Source of the DNA: an uncultured Mesonia sp.
GTDB lineage: Bacteria; Bacteroidota; Bacteroidia; Flavobacteriales; Flavobacteriaceae
Direction: 5' to 3'
DNA: 64,000 nt
Assembly: GCA_958296185.1 (NCBI GenBank)
Contig: CATQIB010000006.1
Span: 219,206 to 283,205 of the forward strand
Shown here: positions 45,935-55,099 of the stretch, in pieces
How the letters are laid out: each line of letters opens with the position of its first letter
Numbering within the stretch: the stretch's first letter is position 1
Program-made: the position numbers and the translations under genes
The notes under the pieces: generated by a model
The model's input: only the letters and a program-made list of their open reading frames with translations
What the model was told of the DNA's origin: nothing
The model's database searches: none

Positions 45935-46793
45935 CGCATTTTTTTGCCTGCTATTAAGCACTAGTCTTCTTCTTTCTTGTGCTGGTTTGCAGCGTTTACC
46001 AGATGCTAAAAAAGAACCTAATCTTAAGTTGATGAGCTATAACATTAGGTATGCTCAAGAAGATGTTGGTGAAATTAGTTGGTCAAACAGAAAAGAATTG
46101 CTCGTAAGGCAGTTAAAAGAAGTGCCCGTAGATATTTATTTGCTGCAGGAACCCTTAGACCAGCAGATCATAGATATAAAAGAAGCGCTAACTGATTTTA
46201 GTTTTGTGGGAGACCGCCGGGTTCAAAATGTAAAATGGGGTGGCTATAACGCTATCTTTTATAATGAAGATAAATTTACCTTATTAGAAAGCAATACGTT
46301 TTGGTTGTCTGAAACACCCGACAAAGAATCTAAAGGCTGGGATGCAAAACAAGTAACTATTGCTACTTATGCCTTGTTAAAAGATAAAACAACCCGTAAA
46401 AAGTTCTATGTACTAAATACTCATCTCGATAGGGTGGGAGAGGTAGCTAAATTAGAAAGTTTAAAACTGATCAAAAGAAAGATTGAAGAAATCAATAAAA
46501 AGCATTACCCTGTAATTATAGGGGGTGATTTTAACGCGAAAGAGAACACAGCGCCTATTGCTTATTTTGATAATTACTTTAAAGACGCAAAAAAAGTAGC
46601 TCAAACAGAAGCCGTAGGCCCTAAAGGTACCTTTAATTATTTTAATTCACGAATACCGCATAAATACCGTATAGATTATATTTATGTATCTAAAAAGATA
46701 GAAGTAAAAAGTTATCAAGTTTTAGATCATCAGTATGAAGGGAAGTATGCTTCAGATCATTATCCGGTTTACGTAGCCTTGATGCTTCCTTAG
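45921..46793 (+). CDS. Endonuclease/exonuclease/phosphatase (EEP) family lipoprotein
   Basis: Protein of 290 residues, lipoprotein signal with lipobox LLLSC (Cys near residue 20). EEP fold markers in order: LKLMSYNIRYA (metal Asn), LLQEPLD (Glu), WLSETP, LNTHLDRVG (His), IIGGDFNAKENTAP (Asp/Asn), and YASDHYPVYV (Asp-His). All catalytic residues are present. Likely an envelope-located phosphodiesterase or nuclease; substrate unknown. Overlaps the dehydrogenase gene by 14 nt. Confidence 0.88.
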   Translation: MRKSSAFFCLLLSTSLLLSCAGLQRLPDAKKEPNLKLMSYNIRYAQEDVGEISWSNRKELLVRQLKEVPVDIYLLQEPLDQQIIDIKEALTDFSFVGDRRVQNVKWGGYNAIFYNEDKFTLLESNTFWLSETPDKESKGWDAKQVTIATYALLKDKTTRKKFYVLNTHLDRVGEVAKLESLKLIKRKIEEINKKHYPVIIGGDFNAKENTAPIAYFDNYFKDAKKVAQTEAVGPKGTFNYFNSRIPHKYRIDYIYVSKKIEVKSYQVLDHQYEGKYASDHYPVYVALMLP

Positions 46794-46832
46794 AGCAAGA
46801 CTAACTTTTATAGCAAAGCATAAGTTTTAACT

Positions 46833-46870
46833 AAAGAAAACATAGTCTTTAAAACTATGTTTTCTTTGTT
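46833..46870 (+). terminator. Terminator after the EEP lipoprotein gene
   Basis: A 14-bp perfect stem (AAAGAAAACATAGT 46833-46846 with ACTATGTTTTCTTT 46854-46867) and a 7-nt loop. Confidence 0.75.
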
Positions 46871-46883
46871 TTATGAGGTAATT

Positions 46884-47103
46884 GCCGGCTAATCAATGAA
46901 AACTACAGCAACTTTTATTGACAAGTTGTAGGCCTTGTAAACACAAGCCTTGGGGTTTGCAATAAAATATTGTACAATATTCCAACAAAAATTGTACAAT
47001 ATTTTTCAGAAAGTTGTACGGCTTATTTTTGAAAGCCGTACAGGTTGAAAACAAAAACCCAAGACCTTAATATAAAAAGTTCTTGGGGTTATGTTTAAAA
47101 GTC
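46884..47103. repeat. Array of dyads with a 22-bp period
   Basis: Four GTAC motifs start at exactly 46972, 46994, 47016 and 47038, i.e. 22 bp apart, each inside a short inverted repeat (AATATTGTACAATATT at 46966-46981 is a perfect 16-nt palindrome). Continuing the 22-bp frame both ways gives weaker units that keep the A-rich end and a TT near positions 8-9 (for example from 46906, 46928, 47060, 47082). No gene is present here. It lies beyond the kdsA stop and before the EEP terminator; the last units overlap the kdsA terminator. Confidence 0.6.
47051..47090 (-). terminator. Probable terminator of kdsA (minus strand)
   Basis: ACCCAAGA (47057-47064) pairs with TCTTGGGGT (47081-47089) with one bulged base. 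The A run at 47048-47057 gives the U tract on the minus strand, about 65 nt beyond the kdsA stop. Confidence 0.6.
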
Positions 47104-47153
47104 GAGCAGTTAGTGTTTAAAATTTATGCAACACTAAAGTCAGAGTTAAGCTT

Positions 47154-47972
47154 TTATAAGGCCTTAACGCATTTTCTAATTTGCACCAGGTTGTGTAAAA
47201 GTTTTTCAAGATGCTTAAGATCTAGCATATTCGCGCCATCACTCTTTGCGTTTGCCGGATCAAAATGTGTTTCAATAAAAAGGCCGTCTACATGATTCAC
47301 CACTCCTGCACGGGCAATGGTTTCAATCATTTCTGGTCGGCCACCGGTAACGCCACTGCTCTGGTTAGGTTGTTGTAACGAGTGTGTTACATCTAATACC
47401 GTAGGAGCGTACTGGCGCATGGTGGGAATACCTCTAAAATCAACTATCATATCTTGGTAGCCAAACATGGTACCGCGATCGGTAATCATCACTTGCTCGT
47501 TGTGGCTGTCGGTTACTTTTTTAACTGCGTGTTGCATGCTTTCTGGACTCATAAATTGTCCTTTTTTTAAGTTGACTACCTTACCGGTTTCGGCGGCAGC
47601 CACCACCAAGTCGGTTTGGCGCACTAAAAAGGCAGGTATTTGCAGTACATCTACATATTCGGCGGCCAGCTTTGCATCGCTCACTTCATGAATATCGGTT
47701 ACGGTGGGCACTTTAAAAGTTTCGGCAACTTTACGCAAAATTTTCAAGGCCTTTTCGTCGCCAATTCCAGTAAAACTATCTATTCGGCTACGATTAGCTT
47801 TTTTAAAACTGCCTTTAAAAATGTAGGGAATTCCTAATTTATCGGTAATATTCACCACTTTTTCGGCAATACGCAGCGCCATTTCTTCGCTCTCAATAGC
47901 ACAAGGGCCAGCGAGTAAGAAAAAATTATCTTTATCTATATGTTTAATATGGGGTATTTGCTCTAAATTCAT
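47154..47972 (-). CDS. kdsA: 3-deoxy-8-phosphooctulonate synthase (KDO-8-phosphate synthase)
   Basis: Condenses phosphoenolpyruvate with arabinose-5-phosphate to KDO-8-P, an essential step in the lipopolysaccharide inner core. It has 272 residues. Seen: NFFLLAGPCAIESEE, FKGSFKKANRSRIDSFTG (PEP and phosphate contacts), VDVLQIPAFLVRQTDL, NLKKGQFMSPE, DRGTMFGY, VTGGRPEMIETIARAGV and the end FIETHFDPANAKSDGANML (partly quoted: ETHFDPANAKSDGANM). Distinguished from DAHP synthase by these motifs. Genes for surface polysaccharide assembly lie a few kb downstream. Confidence 0.96.
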   Translation of the reverse strand: MNLEQIPHIKHIDKDNFFLLAGPCAIESEEMALRIAEKVVNITDKLGIPYIFKGSFKKANRSRIDSFTGIGDEKALKILRKVAETFKVPTVTDIHEVSDAKLAAEYVDVLQIPAFLVRQTDLVVAAAETGKVVNLKKGQFMSPESMQHAVKKVTDSHNEQVMITDRGTMFGYQDMIVDFRGIPTMRQYAPTVLDVTHSLQQPNQSSGVTGGRPEMIETIARAGVVNHVDGLFIETHFDPANAKSDGANMLDLKHLEKLLHNLVQIRKCVKAL

Positions 47973-48244
47973 AACATTTACTTTAAGACAAAGGTAGAGA
48001 ATAAATTAAAATTGATTTGCCGCTGAAGAAAAATTATAGCGATTAGGCTTTACTTTCAAAAACAGGGCGCTAGCTAAGTAATTAAAGGTTCATCTGCGGT
48101 TGTTTTTTAATTTCGACCATTGTATTTTCTTTATTTATGAGTGAATTATTCCGCTTAAAGCGGATAGAAATCGTTTAAAATAAAGGGTTTATGTAATGAA
48201 AAGTCAGTTTCTTTAAACTTCATGTTATATTTTTAGGTTAAAGC
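47973..48244. other. Divergent intergenic region between kdsA and typA
   Basis: About 270 bases, no recognisable gene. It holds a 13-nt palindrome CCGCTTAAAGCGG (48151-48163) and the upstream part of the typA promoter region. Otherwise nothing stands out. Confidence 0.45.
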
Positions 48245-48274
48245 TTTAATATCAGAAAATTAAGCGTAAATTTG
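48245..48274 (+). promoter_or_regulatory. Promoter of typA
   Basis: TAAATTTG (48267-48274) matches the -7 consensus; TTTA at 48245-48248 is in the -33 place with 18-nt spacing. The ATG is at 48293. Confidence 0.6.
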
Positions 48275-48292
48275 CAGCCTTTAAATTACTAT

Positions 48293-50095
48293 ATGACTTC
48301 AATTAGAAACATTGCAATTATTGCACACGTTGACCACGGTAAAACCACTTTGGTAGATAAGATTATGTACCACTGCCGTTTATTTCGTGAAAACGAAAAC
48401 ACAGGCGACCTTATTCTTGATAATAACGATATTGAGCGTGAGCGTGGTATTACCATTACGTCAAAAAACGTGTCGGTTACTTATAAGGGAACCAAAATTA
48501 ATATTATTGACACCCCTGGTCACGCCGATTTTGGAGGTGAGGTAGAGCGAGTTTTAAATATGGCCGATGGGGTTTTACTATTGGTAGATGCTTTTGAAGG
48601 GCCTATGCCGCAAACGCGTTTTGTATTGCAAAAAGCAATTGATTTAGGCTTAAAACCTTGTGTGGTTATCAATAAGGTAGATAAAGAAAACTGTACGCCA
48701 GACGAGGTACATGAGAAAGTATTTGATTTGATGTTTGAGTTGGGGGCAGAAGAGTGGCAACTCGATTTCCCATCGGTTTATGGTTCGGCTAAAAACAACT
48801 GGATGAGCACCGATTGGAAAAATGAAACCGAAAATTTAGAGCCGCTTTTAGATATGGTTATCGAGCATATACCAGAACCTAAAGTAGATAAAGAAGGTAC
48901 CCCGCAAATGTTGATTACCTCTTTAGATTTCTCATCTTTTACAGGAAGAATCGCCATTGGACGCTTGCAACGTGGTGTTTTAAAAGAAGGTATGCAGGTA
49001 TCTTTGGTGAAAAGAGATGGCAGCATTAAAAAATCTAAAATTAAAGAATTGCACGTTTTTGAGGGCTTGGGCCGTAGAAAAGTGCAAGAAGTAGTAGCAG
49101 GTGATATTTGTGCGCTAGTAGGTTTAGAAGGTTTTGATATTGGTGATACCGTTGCCGATGTAGAAAATCCTGAAGCCTTAAAGACCATTAGCATAGATGA
49201 GCCTACTATGAGTATGTTGTTTACCATTAATGATTCTCCATTTTTTGGTAAAGACGGTAAATTTGTAACCTCTAGGCACATTAAAGAACGTTTGACCAAA
49301 GAGTTGGAGAAAAACTTGGCATTGCGCGTTGAAGAAACCGATAGTGCCGATAAATTTATGGTTTTTGGTCGGGGTGTTTTACACTTGTCTGTGCTTATAG
49401 AAACCATGCGTAGAGAAGGTTATGAGTTGCAAATAGGGCAGCCGCAAGTAATCATCAAAGAAATAGATGGTGTAAAGTGTGAGCCAGTAGAAGAATTGAC
49501 TATTGATTTACCCGAAGAAGTTTCTGGTAAAGCGGTTGAAATGGTGAGTATGCGTAAAGGGGAAATGCTTAGTATGGAAGCGCGAGGAGACCGTATGGTA
49601 TGTGAATTCATCATTCCTTCACGTGGTATTATTGGTTTGCGTAACCAGTTGCTTACCGCTACAGCAGGAGAGGCGATTATGGCACACCGATTTAAAGAAT
49701 ACCAACCTATTAAAGGAGACATTCCTCAGCGTTTGAACGGTTCTTTAGTTTCTATGGAAAAAGGTACCGCAATTCCTTATTCTATTGATAAACTACAAGA
49801 TCGCGGTCGCTTCTTTATAGATCCGGGTGAAGATATTTATGAAGGCCAGGTGATTGGGGAGAATTCACGTCAAGATGATATGACGGTGAACGTAACCAAG
49901 ACCAAGAAGCTTTCGAATGTACGTTCGGCTGGAGCCGACGATAAAGCCAAAATTGTTCCGGCTATTAAGTTTAGCTTAGAAGAAGCTTTAGAATACATTC
50001 AAAAAGATGAGTATGTTGAGGTGACTCCTAACCATCTTAGAATACGTAAAATTTTCTTAACCGAGAACGAGCGTAAACGCAATAAAATAATCTAA
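48293..50095 (+). CDS. typA: Ribosome-associated translational GTPase TypA/BipA
   Basis: GTPase that binds ribosomes and aids assembly, especially in cold and stress. It has 600 residues from ATG 48293 (MTSIRNIAIIAHVDHGKTTL); the TTG at 48272 overlaps the promoter. G1 AHVDHGKTT, G3 DTPGHADFGGEVERVL, G4 NKVDKE and the switch I GITITSKN (with RERGITI) are present, followed by domain II, EF-G-like domains III and V, and the BipA-specific C-terminal domain with RNQLLTATAGEAIM and the basic end KRNKII. A terminator follows. Confidence 0.96.
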   Translation: MTSIRNIAIIAHVDHGKTTLVDKIMYHCRLFRENENTGDLILDNNDIERERGITITSKNVSVTYKGTKINIIDTPGHADFGGEVERVLNMADGVLLLVDAFEGPMPQTRFVLQKAIDLGLKPCVVINKVDKENCTPDEVHEKVFDLMFELGAEEWQLDFPSVYGSAKNNWMSTDWKNETENLEPLLDMVIEHIPEPKVDKEGTPQMLITSLDFSSFTGRIAIGRLQRGVLKEGMQVSLVKRDGSIKKSKIKELHVFEGLGRRKVQEVVAGDICALVGLEGFDIGDTVADVENPEALKTISIDEPTMSMLFTINDSPFFGKDGKFVTSRHIKERLTKELEKNLALRVEETDSADKFMVFGRGVLHLSVLIETMRREGYELQIGQPQVIIKEIDGVKCEPVEELTIDLPEEVSGKAVEMVSMRKGEMLSMEARGDRMVCEFIIPSRGIIGLRNQLLTATAGEAIMAHRFKEYQPIKGDIPQRLNGSLVSMEKGTAIPYSIDKLQDRGRFFIDPGEDIYEGQVIGENSRQDDMTVNVTKTKKLSNVRSAGADDKAKIVPAIKFSLEEALEYIQKDEYVEVTPNHLRIRKIFLTENERKRNKII

Positions 50096-50125
50096 AATAA
50101 AAAGCTGTTTTAGTTTTTATATAAT

Positions 50126-50166
50126 AATAACCCCAAACCAGCTGGTTTGGGGTTATTCTTTTTTAG
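50126..50166 (+). terminator. Rho-independent terminator after typA
   Basis: A 32-nt perfect palindrome (50126-50157) with AACCCCAAACCAG in each arm, then CTTTTTT. Confidence 0.9.
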
Positions 50167-50223
50167 TAGCTTACCTAAAGATTAATCTTCAATAGTGTAT
50201 CTTCGTAGCTTTAGTAGTTTCGA

Positions 50224-51513
50224 ATGAGGTTTAGGTTTTTTAATACACATCGGCTTTTATTAAAGGCTTCTTATTTTAACGGAATTATTGTTGCGCTCAA
50301 AGCTTTATCTGGAGTGGCTACTACAATGGTAGTAAGTCGCGTTATAGGTCCGTCTGGTCTAGCTTTATTAGGAAACTTGCGAAATTTTACTCAGACTACT
50401 TCTAGTTTTACCGCCGAAGGTTATCAAAACGGGGCGATAAGATACGTATCAGAATACCAAGAAGACGCTAAGCAACAGCAACAAATTATCGCCAGTATTT
50501 TTCAATTGAGTATGGGGGTAGCGCTAGTCTTTGGGGTAGTGCTTTTTTTATTTTCTTCTTTTTGGAGTGAGGTGGTTTTCAAAACAGATACATACGCAGA
50601 CATTATTCGGTTGGTTGCCGTTGGCTTACCTTTTTTATCGCTCAATCTATTATTAATTTATATTTTTAATGGTTTAGAGCGCTATAAAAAATTGGTGATA
50701 CTTAATGGGGTTTTAAGTCTAGGCAATATGCTAATGACTATTGTCTTGGCGCTTCAAATGGGTTTGAGAGGCGCGCTTATAGGCGTTATCTTAGGACCAA
50801 TATTGGTTTTTATGCTTATGTTTTTGGGGCTAGGAAAAGAAAGGGAGATATTATTAAATTTATTTCGATTTAAATTATTTTCCCTTAGCGCGGTAAAAAA
50901 ATTAAGTGGTTATTTATTGATGACCATTTATGCTACCGCAATAGTTTCGGTTACTTATTTAATGATTAGAAATTTAGTAATTAAAACCTTATCTACAGAA
51001 GACGCTGGTTATTGGGAGGCTATGAATAGATTGTCCTCTTTTTACTTGATGTTTTTTACAAGCCTTACTTCATTTTATTTGTTGCCCAAACTAGCAAAAA
51101 CCAATGAGTTTGGTAGTTTTAAAAAAGAATTGAAGCATTTTTATACCTTGACGATTCCTTTGCTGTTAGTTGCCTTTTTTATAATTTATTTTTTGCGTAC
51201 TTGGTTGCTTCAATTGTTGTTGGGCGATGAATTTTTACCTACAGAGCGTTTATTTTTTTGGCAGTTGGTTGGTGATTTTATAAGCATCTTAGCCATCGCT
51301 TTGGTAAAGCAGTTCCACGCCAAACGAATGATTAAGGCTTATTTAATTTGTAACAGCGTTTTAAACCTTTCCTATCTTATTTTTAGTCATCTGTTTATTG
51401 AGGTTTATGGATTGCAAGGAATTGTGAAAGCCTATGCTTTAGCCTATTTTATCTATTTAGTTCTGGTTTTGTTTTTCGTTTATATGCATTTTAATTCAAA
51501 AAAAAATGAATAG
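50224..51513 (+). CDS. Polysaccharide flippase (Wzx-like, O-antigen translocase type)
   Basis: Inner-membrane protein of 429 residues with about 12 hydrophobic segments. It begins at ATG 50224. MATE/MVF-type polysaccharide transporter features: conserved GVATTMVVSRVIGPSGLALLGNL near residue 30, FLYYLLPKLAKTNEFG-like SFYLLPKLAKT near 290, and no cytosolic domain. Expected to flip lipid-linked surface-glycan units for Wzx/Wzy-type assembly. It is the first gene of a coupled trio: the next starts 8 nt before its stop. Confidence 0.88.
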   Translation: MRFRFFNTHRLLLKASYFNGIIVALKALSGVATTMVVSRVIGPSGLALLGNLRNFTQTTSSFTAEGYQNGAIRYVSEYQEDAKQQQQIIASIFQLSMGVALVFGVVLFLFSSFWSEVVFKTDTYADIIRLVAVGLPFLSLNLLLIYIFNGLERYKKLVILNGVLSLGNMLMTIVLALQMGLRGALIGVILGPILVFMLMFLGLGKEREILLNLFRFKLFSLSAVKKLSGYLLMTIYATAIVSVTYLMIRNLVIKTLSTEDAGYWEAMNRLSSFYLMFFTSLTSFYLLPKLAKTNEFGSFKKELKHFYTLTIPLLLVAFFIIYFLRTWLLQLLLGDEFLPTERLFFWQLVGDFISILAIALVKQFHAKRMIKAYLICNSVLNLSYLIFSHLFIEVYGLQGIVKAYALAYFIYLVLVLFFVYMHFNSKKNE

Positions 51514-53083
51514 AATCCTCAACTTACAAGCCTCTAAAGTGAGTTTAATCGTGTTATTGATTTACCCCATAATTTTGGCGCTGTTGCTGGAGGTAGGTAT
51601 TCATCAAATAGGGCCTTCAACATTTTTAAATGTTTTAGAAAACACGCTTTTTGGAATAATAATTTATGTGTCTGTTTTAATTTTAAATTCTTTTAAAGGC
51701 AGTAAATGGCTTAGTAAGGCCATGTTGATTGGCTTTTACTTGATTTTAATTATTGAAACCGGATTGTATATTCTATTTGAAACCAGATTTAACGCGAGTT
51801 ATATTTATGTGATTCTAAATACCAATTCCACCGAGATAACCGAATTTAGCGAGACGTTCTCTACCTATTATCTGCTGTGGTTACTTTTATTTTTACTTCC
51901 TCTTTTTTCATTTTTTCCGAAATCTATAGCTTCCGCGAAAGCGGTATCAAAACCGAAGATTTTAACCGGTATGGTATTTATTTTAATGTTAGCGGGAGTA
52001 CTTAAATTTTCTAAGCTTATAATCTATAATTTACCGTATATCACGGTAAAATCTTATGCGCAATACAAGCAGCAGGTAGATGAAATAGAAAAGTTTAGAG
52101 CAGAAAATTTACAGATTGAGGTAGCAAGCACTACTCAAAATGAATTGATTGTGGTAGCTATAGGAGAATCTGCCAGTAGAAAACATATGCAAGTGTATGG
52201 CTATGATAGGCCTACCAATCCGTTACTAATAGAGCAAGACTCTTTAAGCTTATTTAATGACGTGATAAGTTCTCACGTTTATACTATGGGCTCTTTATAT
52301 GATGCCCTTACGCTTTCTAATTATGAAAACCCGAAAGCCTCACAACCGCTTATACAGTTTTTGAAAAGTGCTAAGTACAAAACCTATTGGCTTTCCAATC
52401 AACGTCCCGTAGGCTTCCATGATAATTTAATTTCTAAATTAGCCTCTGTATCCCATGAGACGGTATTTTTAAATTATTCCGCTTTTAATGAAAATGGAAA
52501 TTATGACGAGGTGCTGTTACCTTTACTGAAGGAAACTTTAAGTGAAGCAGGAAAGAAGGTTATTTTTCTTCACCTTGCCGGAAATCATTATGCGTATAAT
52601 AAGCGTTATCCTACTCGTTTTAATTTTTTTAAAACCGAGGAGAAAGACGAAAAAACGAATACTATTAACACCTATGACAACGCCATTCGCTACAATGATT
52701 ATGTGCTTTCGGAGGTTTTAAAATTAATACAGCAACAAAACAAAAAAAGTGCTTTCTTGTATTTTTCAGATCACGGGGAAGAGATGTATGATGTTGCTGA
52801 TTTTTTTGGGCATTTTGAAGATAAACCCACTTCTACAATGTATGAAATTCCTTTTATATTTTGGAAATCGCCTAGCTTTGAAATGCCATCTGACTTTGTG
52901 ATCGATACCAGTAGAGCTTATATGCTAGATGACTTTCCGCATACGCTAACCCATTTAATGGGGATTTCGGCTAAAGGTTTAAAAAGAACTAGGAGTATTT
53001 TTAGCGATTCTTTTCAGCCAAGAAAACGCCTGATTCAGGAAGGAGTTGATTTTGATGAATTTAAAGCGAAAGAGAAAAAATGA
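51506..53083 (+). CDS. Phosphoethanolamine transferase (EptA/sulfatase family)
   Basis: Protein of 525 residues: five N-terminal membrane helices (to about residue 165) and a periplasmic alkaline-phosphatase-fold domain. Metal and catalytic features: VVAIGESASRKHMQVYGYDRPTNP (metal Glu; nucleophile region), a likely nucleophile Thr in HVYTMGSLYDALTLSN, HLAGNHYAYNKRYP, and FSDHGEEMYD with metal Asp-His. Transfers phosphoethanolamine to lipid A or other glycolipids, which can raise resistance to cationic peptides. It overlaps both neighbours (8 nt and 4 nt). Location in a glycan cluster points to modification of the exported glycan or core. Confidence 0.9.
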   Translation: MNRILNLQASKVSLIVLLIYPIILALLLEVGIHQIGPSTFLNVLENTLFGIIIYVSVLILNSFKGSKWLSKAMLIGFYLILIIETGLYILFETRFNASYIYVILNTNSTEITEFSETFSTYYLLWLLLFLLPLFSFFPKSIASAKAVSKPKILTGMVFILMLAGVLKFSKLIIYNLPYITVKSYAQYKQQVDEIEKFRAENLQIEVASTTQNELIVVAIGESASRKHMQVYGYDRPTNPLLIEQDSLSLFNDVISSHVYTMGSLYDALTLSNYENPKASQPLIQFLKSAKYKTYWLSNQRPVGFHDNLISKLASVSHETVFLNYSAFNENGNYDEVLLPLLKETLSEAGKKVIFLHLAGNHYAYNKRYPTRFNFFKTEEKDEKTNTINTYDNAIRYNDYVLSEVLKLIQQQNKKSAFLYFSDHGEEMYDVADFFGHFEDKPTSTMYEIPFIFWKSPSFEMPSDFVIDTSRAYMLDDFPHTLTHLMGISAKGLKRTRSIFSDSFQPRKRLIQEGVDFDEFKAKEKK

Positions 53084-54171
53084 GTTACCAAATAGGGATT
53101 TTAATCGACCGCTTAAACGGGGGAGGAGCCGAGCGTGCTGCAGGAATTATTTCGAAACTTTTATCTGAATTGGGGCATAAAATTTTTATAGTGACCTTGT
53201 TTGATGATGTAGCCTATCCCTACCAAGGAAAACTAATTAACTTGGGAAAGTATAAAACCGGTTCACGCTCTTCAATTGCCAAGTATTTAAGGTATAAAAA
53301 ACTTCATACAACTTTAAAAGCCGAAAATCCCGATTTAATTCTGGATTTTAGAATGAAGGATTTTCCGTTAAGGGAAAAGTTGCTGAATAGATGGGTCTTT
53401 AATTACCCCATGGTAAATATGGTGCGCAGTTATAGGTTAGATTGGTATTTTCCGCAACCCAAAAAACTCGCTCAACATTTATACGCGGATTATGCAGGCA
53501 TCATAACCGTAGCCAAAGAAATAAAGCAGGTGGTACAACAGCAATACGGTTTTAATAATGTTACAGCCATTCCTAATGCAATAGATGTAAAGACAATTCA
53601 GCGTAAAGCAAGCGAAAGCCTAAATACACCAGAGGAGTATATTATTGCTGTAGGTAGAAATCATCCTGTGAAACAATTTGAGGCTTTAATCACATCTTAT
53701 GCTAAGAGTAATTTACCCGAGAATGGTATAAAATTGGTTATTATGGGAGATGGCAACGAGAGTGAAGTGCTTAAGAATAGAATTAGGCAATTAGCGTTGC
53801 AAAACCATGTAGAACTGCTAGCTTTTCAAACTAATCCTTTTCCTTTTTTGAAGCATGCTAAATACTTGGTTTTAAGCAGTAAATACGAAGGCTTTCCCAA
53901 TGTGTTGGTAGAAGCCTTAGCCTGCGAAACTCCTGTGGTGGCTTTTAATTGCTCTTCGGGTCCGAGTGAAATTATTCAACATGAAAAAAATGGACTTTTA
54001 GTTGAAAACCAAAATTTTAAAGCCTTAACCCATGCAATGAATAGAATGATTGACGATAGAGCATTATATGAGCAATGCAAAAGTTTTGCACTTGAGAGTG
54101 TAACCAGTTTCTCTATGGAGCAAGTTAAGCAACTTTGGAAGCGATACCTAACTGGGCTCAAAAGGGAGTAA
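53080..54171 (+). CDS. Glycosyltransferase family 4 (GT-B fold)
   Basis: Protein of 363 residues, cytosolic or membrane-associated. N-terminal donor/acceptor motif GGGAERAAGIISKLL and the C-terminal GT4 pattern: AVGRNHPVKQFEALI, GDGNE, FPNVLVEALACETPVVAFNCSSGPSEII with the E-x7-E motif. Sugar specificity is unknown. Starts inside the end of the phosphoethanolamine transferase (ATGA) and ends in a 14-nt tail-to-tail overlap with the next glycosyltransferase gene. Confidence 0.9.
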   Translation: MSYQIGILIDRLNGGGAERAAGIISKLLSELGHKIFIVTLFDDVAYPYQGKLINLGKYKTGSRSSIAKYLRYKKLHTTLKAENPDLILDFRMKDFPLREKLLNRWVFNYPMVNMVRSYRLDWYFPQPKKLAQHLYADYAGIITVAKEIKQVVQQQYGFNNVTAIPNAIDVKTIQRKASESLNTPEEYIIAVGRNHPVKQFEALITSYAKSNLPENGIKLVIMGDGNESEVLKNRIRQLALQNHVELLAFQTNPFPFLKHAKYLVLSSKYEGFPNVLVEALACETPVVAFNCSSGPSEIIQHEKNGLLVENQNFKALTHAMNRMIDDRALYEQCKSFALESVTSFSMEQVKQLWKRYLTGLKRE

Positions 54172-55099
54172 CCTTAATTCCTCTTTTTATCAAATAAGCT
54201 TTTAATCTTTTCAAACGCTGATACATCCAAAACGGACATTCAAGTAAAACTTTCTGTTTAAGGCTGAGCGCCGAAAAATCTATCTCTTGTTTAAATTTTT
54301 CAAACAAGGCCTTATTCTGCTGATTTTTATACTGGGAAGCGTAATAATATCGGCTAGCATTAAGGTATTTTTTTAACCCAGGATGAGTTTCCGCTTGACG
54401 GTCAAATTTTTTGAAGTCTATTAGCTTTTTGTTGTGAATAGTACTATTTGTCATTTGATTAGGAATGTCTACATAGTAAATTGCACAAGCCTTATAATAG
54501 TAAGCCAATTTAAATTTAGAATTGGCTCTAATATTAAAATCTAAATCCTCTCCTATATCAACTGCGGTATTAAAGTTGCCAATTTTATTTAATGCCTTTC
54601 TAGTAAACGCAACACAACTATAGCAATAAATAGGGTTGAATAAACTGGCGGTAAAGAAATCTTCAATTTTCACATATTGATTAGGCCTCACCGCTTTGGG
54701 AAGGTTTTTTACGGGAATAACGGTATGGTTGTTAATCTTTTCCTCGTAATCGGTTCCATAAATATCGCAATCGGGAAATTTTCTAGCAAGGGTATCAATT
54801 GCTGCAAGAAAGTTAGGCTTCCACTCATCATCGGCATCTAAAAAAGTGATAATATCTCCTTTAGCATGAGAAATTCCAGTATTTCTTGAAGCTGAAAGAC
54901 CTTTATTTACCTCGTGTTGAAGAATGGTTATTCTAGAATCTTCTATTTTTTCTGCACGTGTTAAACTTTCATCTGTAGAGCAATCGTTTACAATGAGCAA
55001 TTCAAAATCTACTAGTGTTTGTTGCAATACAGAGTGTACACTCCGCTGAATATAATCAGCTTTATTATACATAGGTATAACCACAGAGAACCTAGGCAT
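54158..55099 (-). CDS. Glycosyltransferase family 2 (GT-A fold)
   Basis: Protein of 313 residues. Starts RFSVVIPMYNKADYI, DFELLIVNDCSTDESLT (nucleotide binding), then the DxD region TFLDADDEW near residue 90, and EDLDFNIRANSKF near 185. C-terminal region is basic and helical. Sugar unknown. On the opposite strand from the flippase group; it overlaps the upstream GT2 by 8 nt, so these two are one transcript. Confidence 0.9.
   Translation of the reverse strand: MPRFSVVIPMYNKADYIQRSVHSVLQQTLVDFELLIVNDCSTDESLTRAEKIEDSRITILQHEVNKGLSASRNTGISHAKGDIITFLDADDEWKPNFLAAIDTLARKFPDCDIYGTDYEEKINNHTVIPVKNLPKAVRPNQYVKIEDFFTASLFNPIYCYSCVAFTRKALNKIGNFNTAVDIGEDLDFNIRANSKFKLAYYYKACAIYYVDIPNQMTNSTIHNKKLIDFKKFDRQAETHPGLKKYLNASRYYYASQYKNQQNKALFEKFKQEIDFSALSLKQKVLLECPFWMYQRLKRLKAYLIKRGIKVTPF

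Noticed and set aside
46966..47059. CRISPR array reading of the 22-bp periodic region
   Set aside because: Units are not identical, there are no unique spacers of constant type, and no cas genes are present.
48151..48163. Palindrome CCGCTTAAAGCGG upstream of typA as another LexA-like operator
   Set aside because: Half-sites are in the opposite order (CCG-N7-CGG) to the CGG-N7-CCG array, so not the same site.
48778..49722. Long minus-strand frames inside typA
   Set aside because: Shadows of a strongly conserved GTPase gene; no independent start context or family resemblance.
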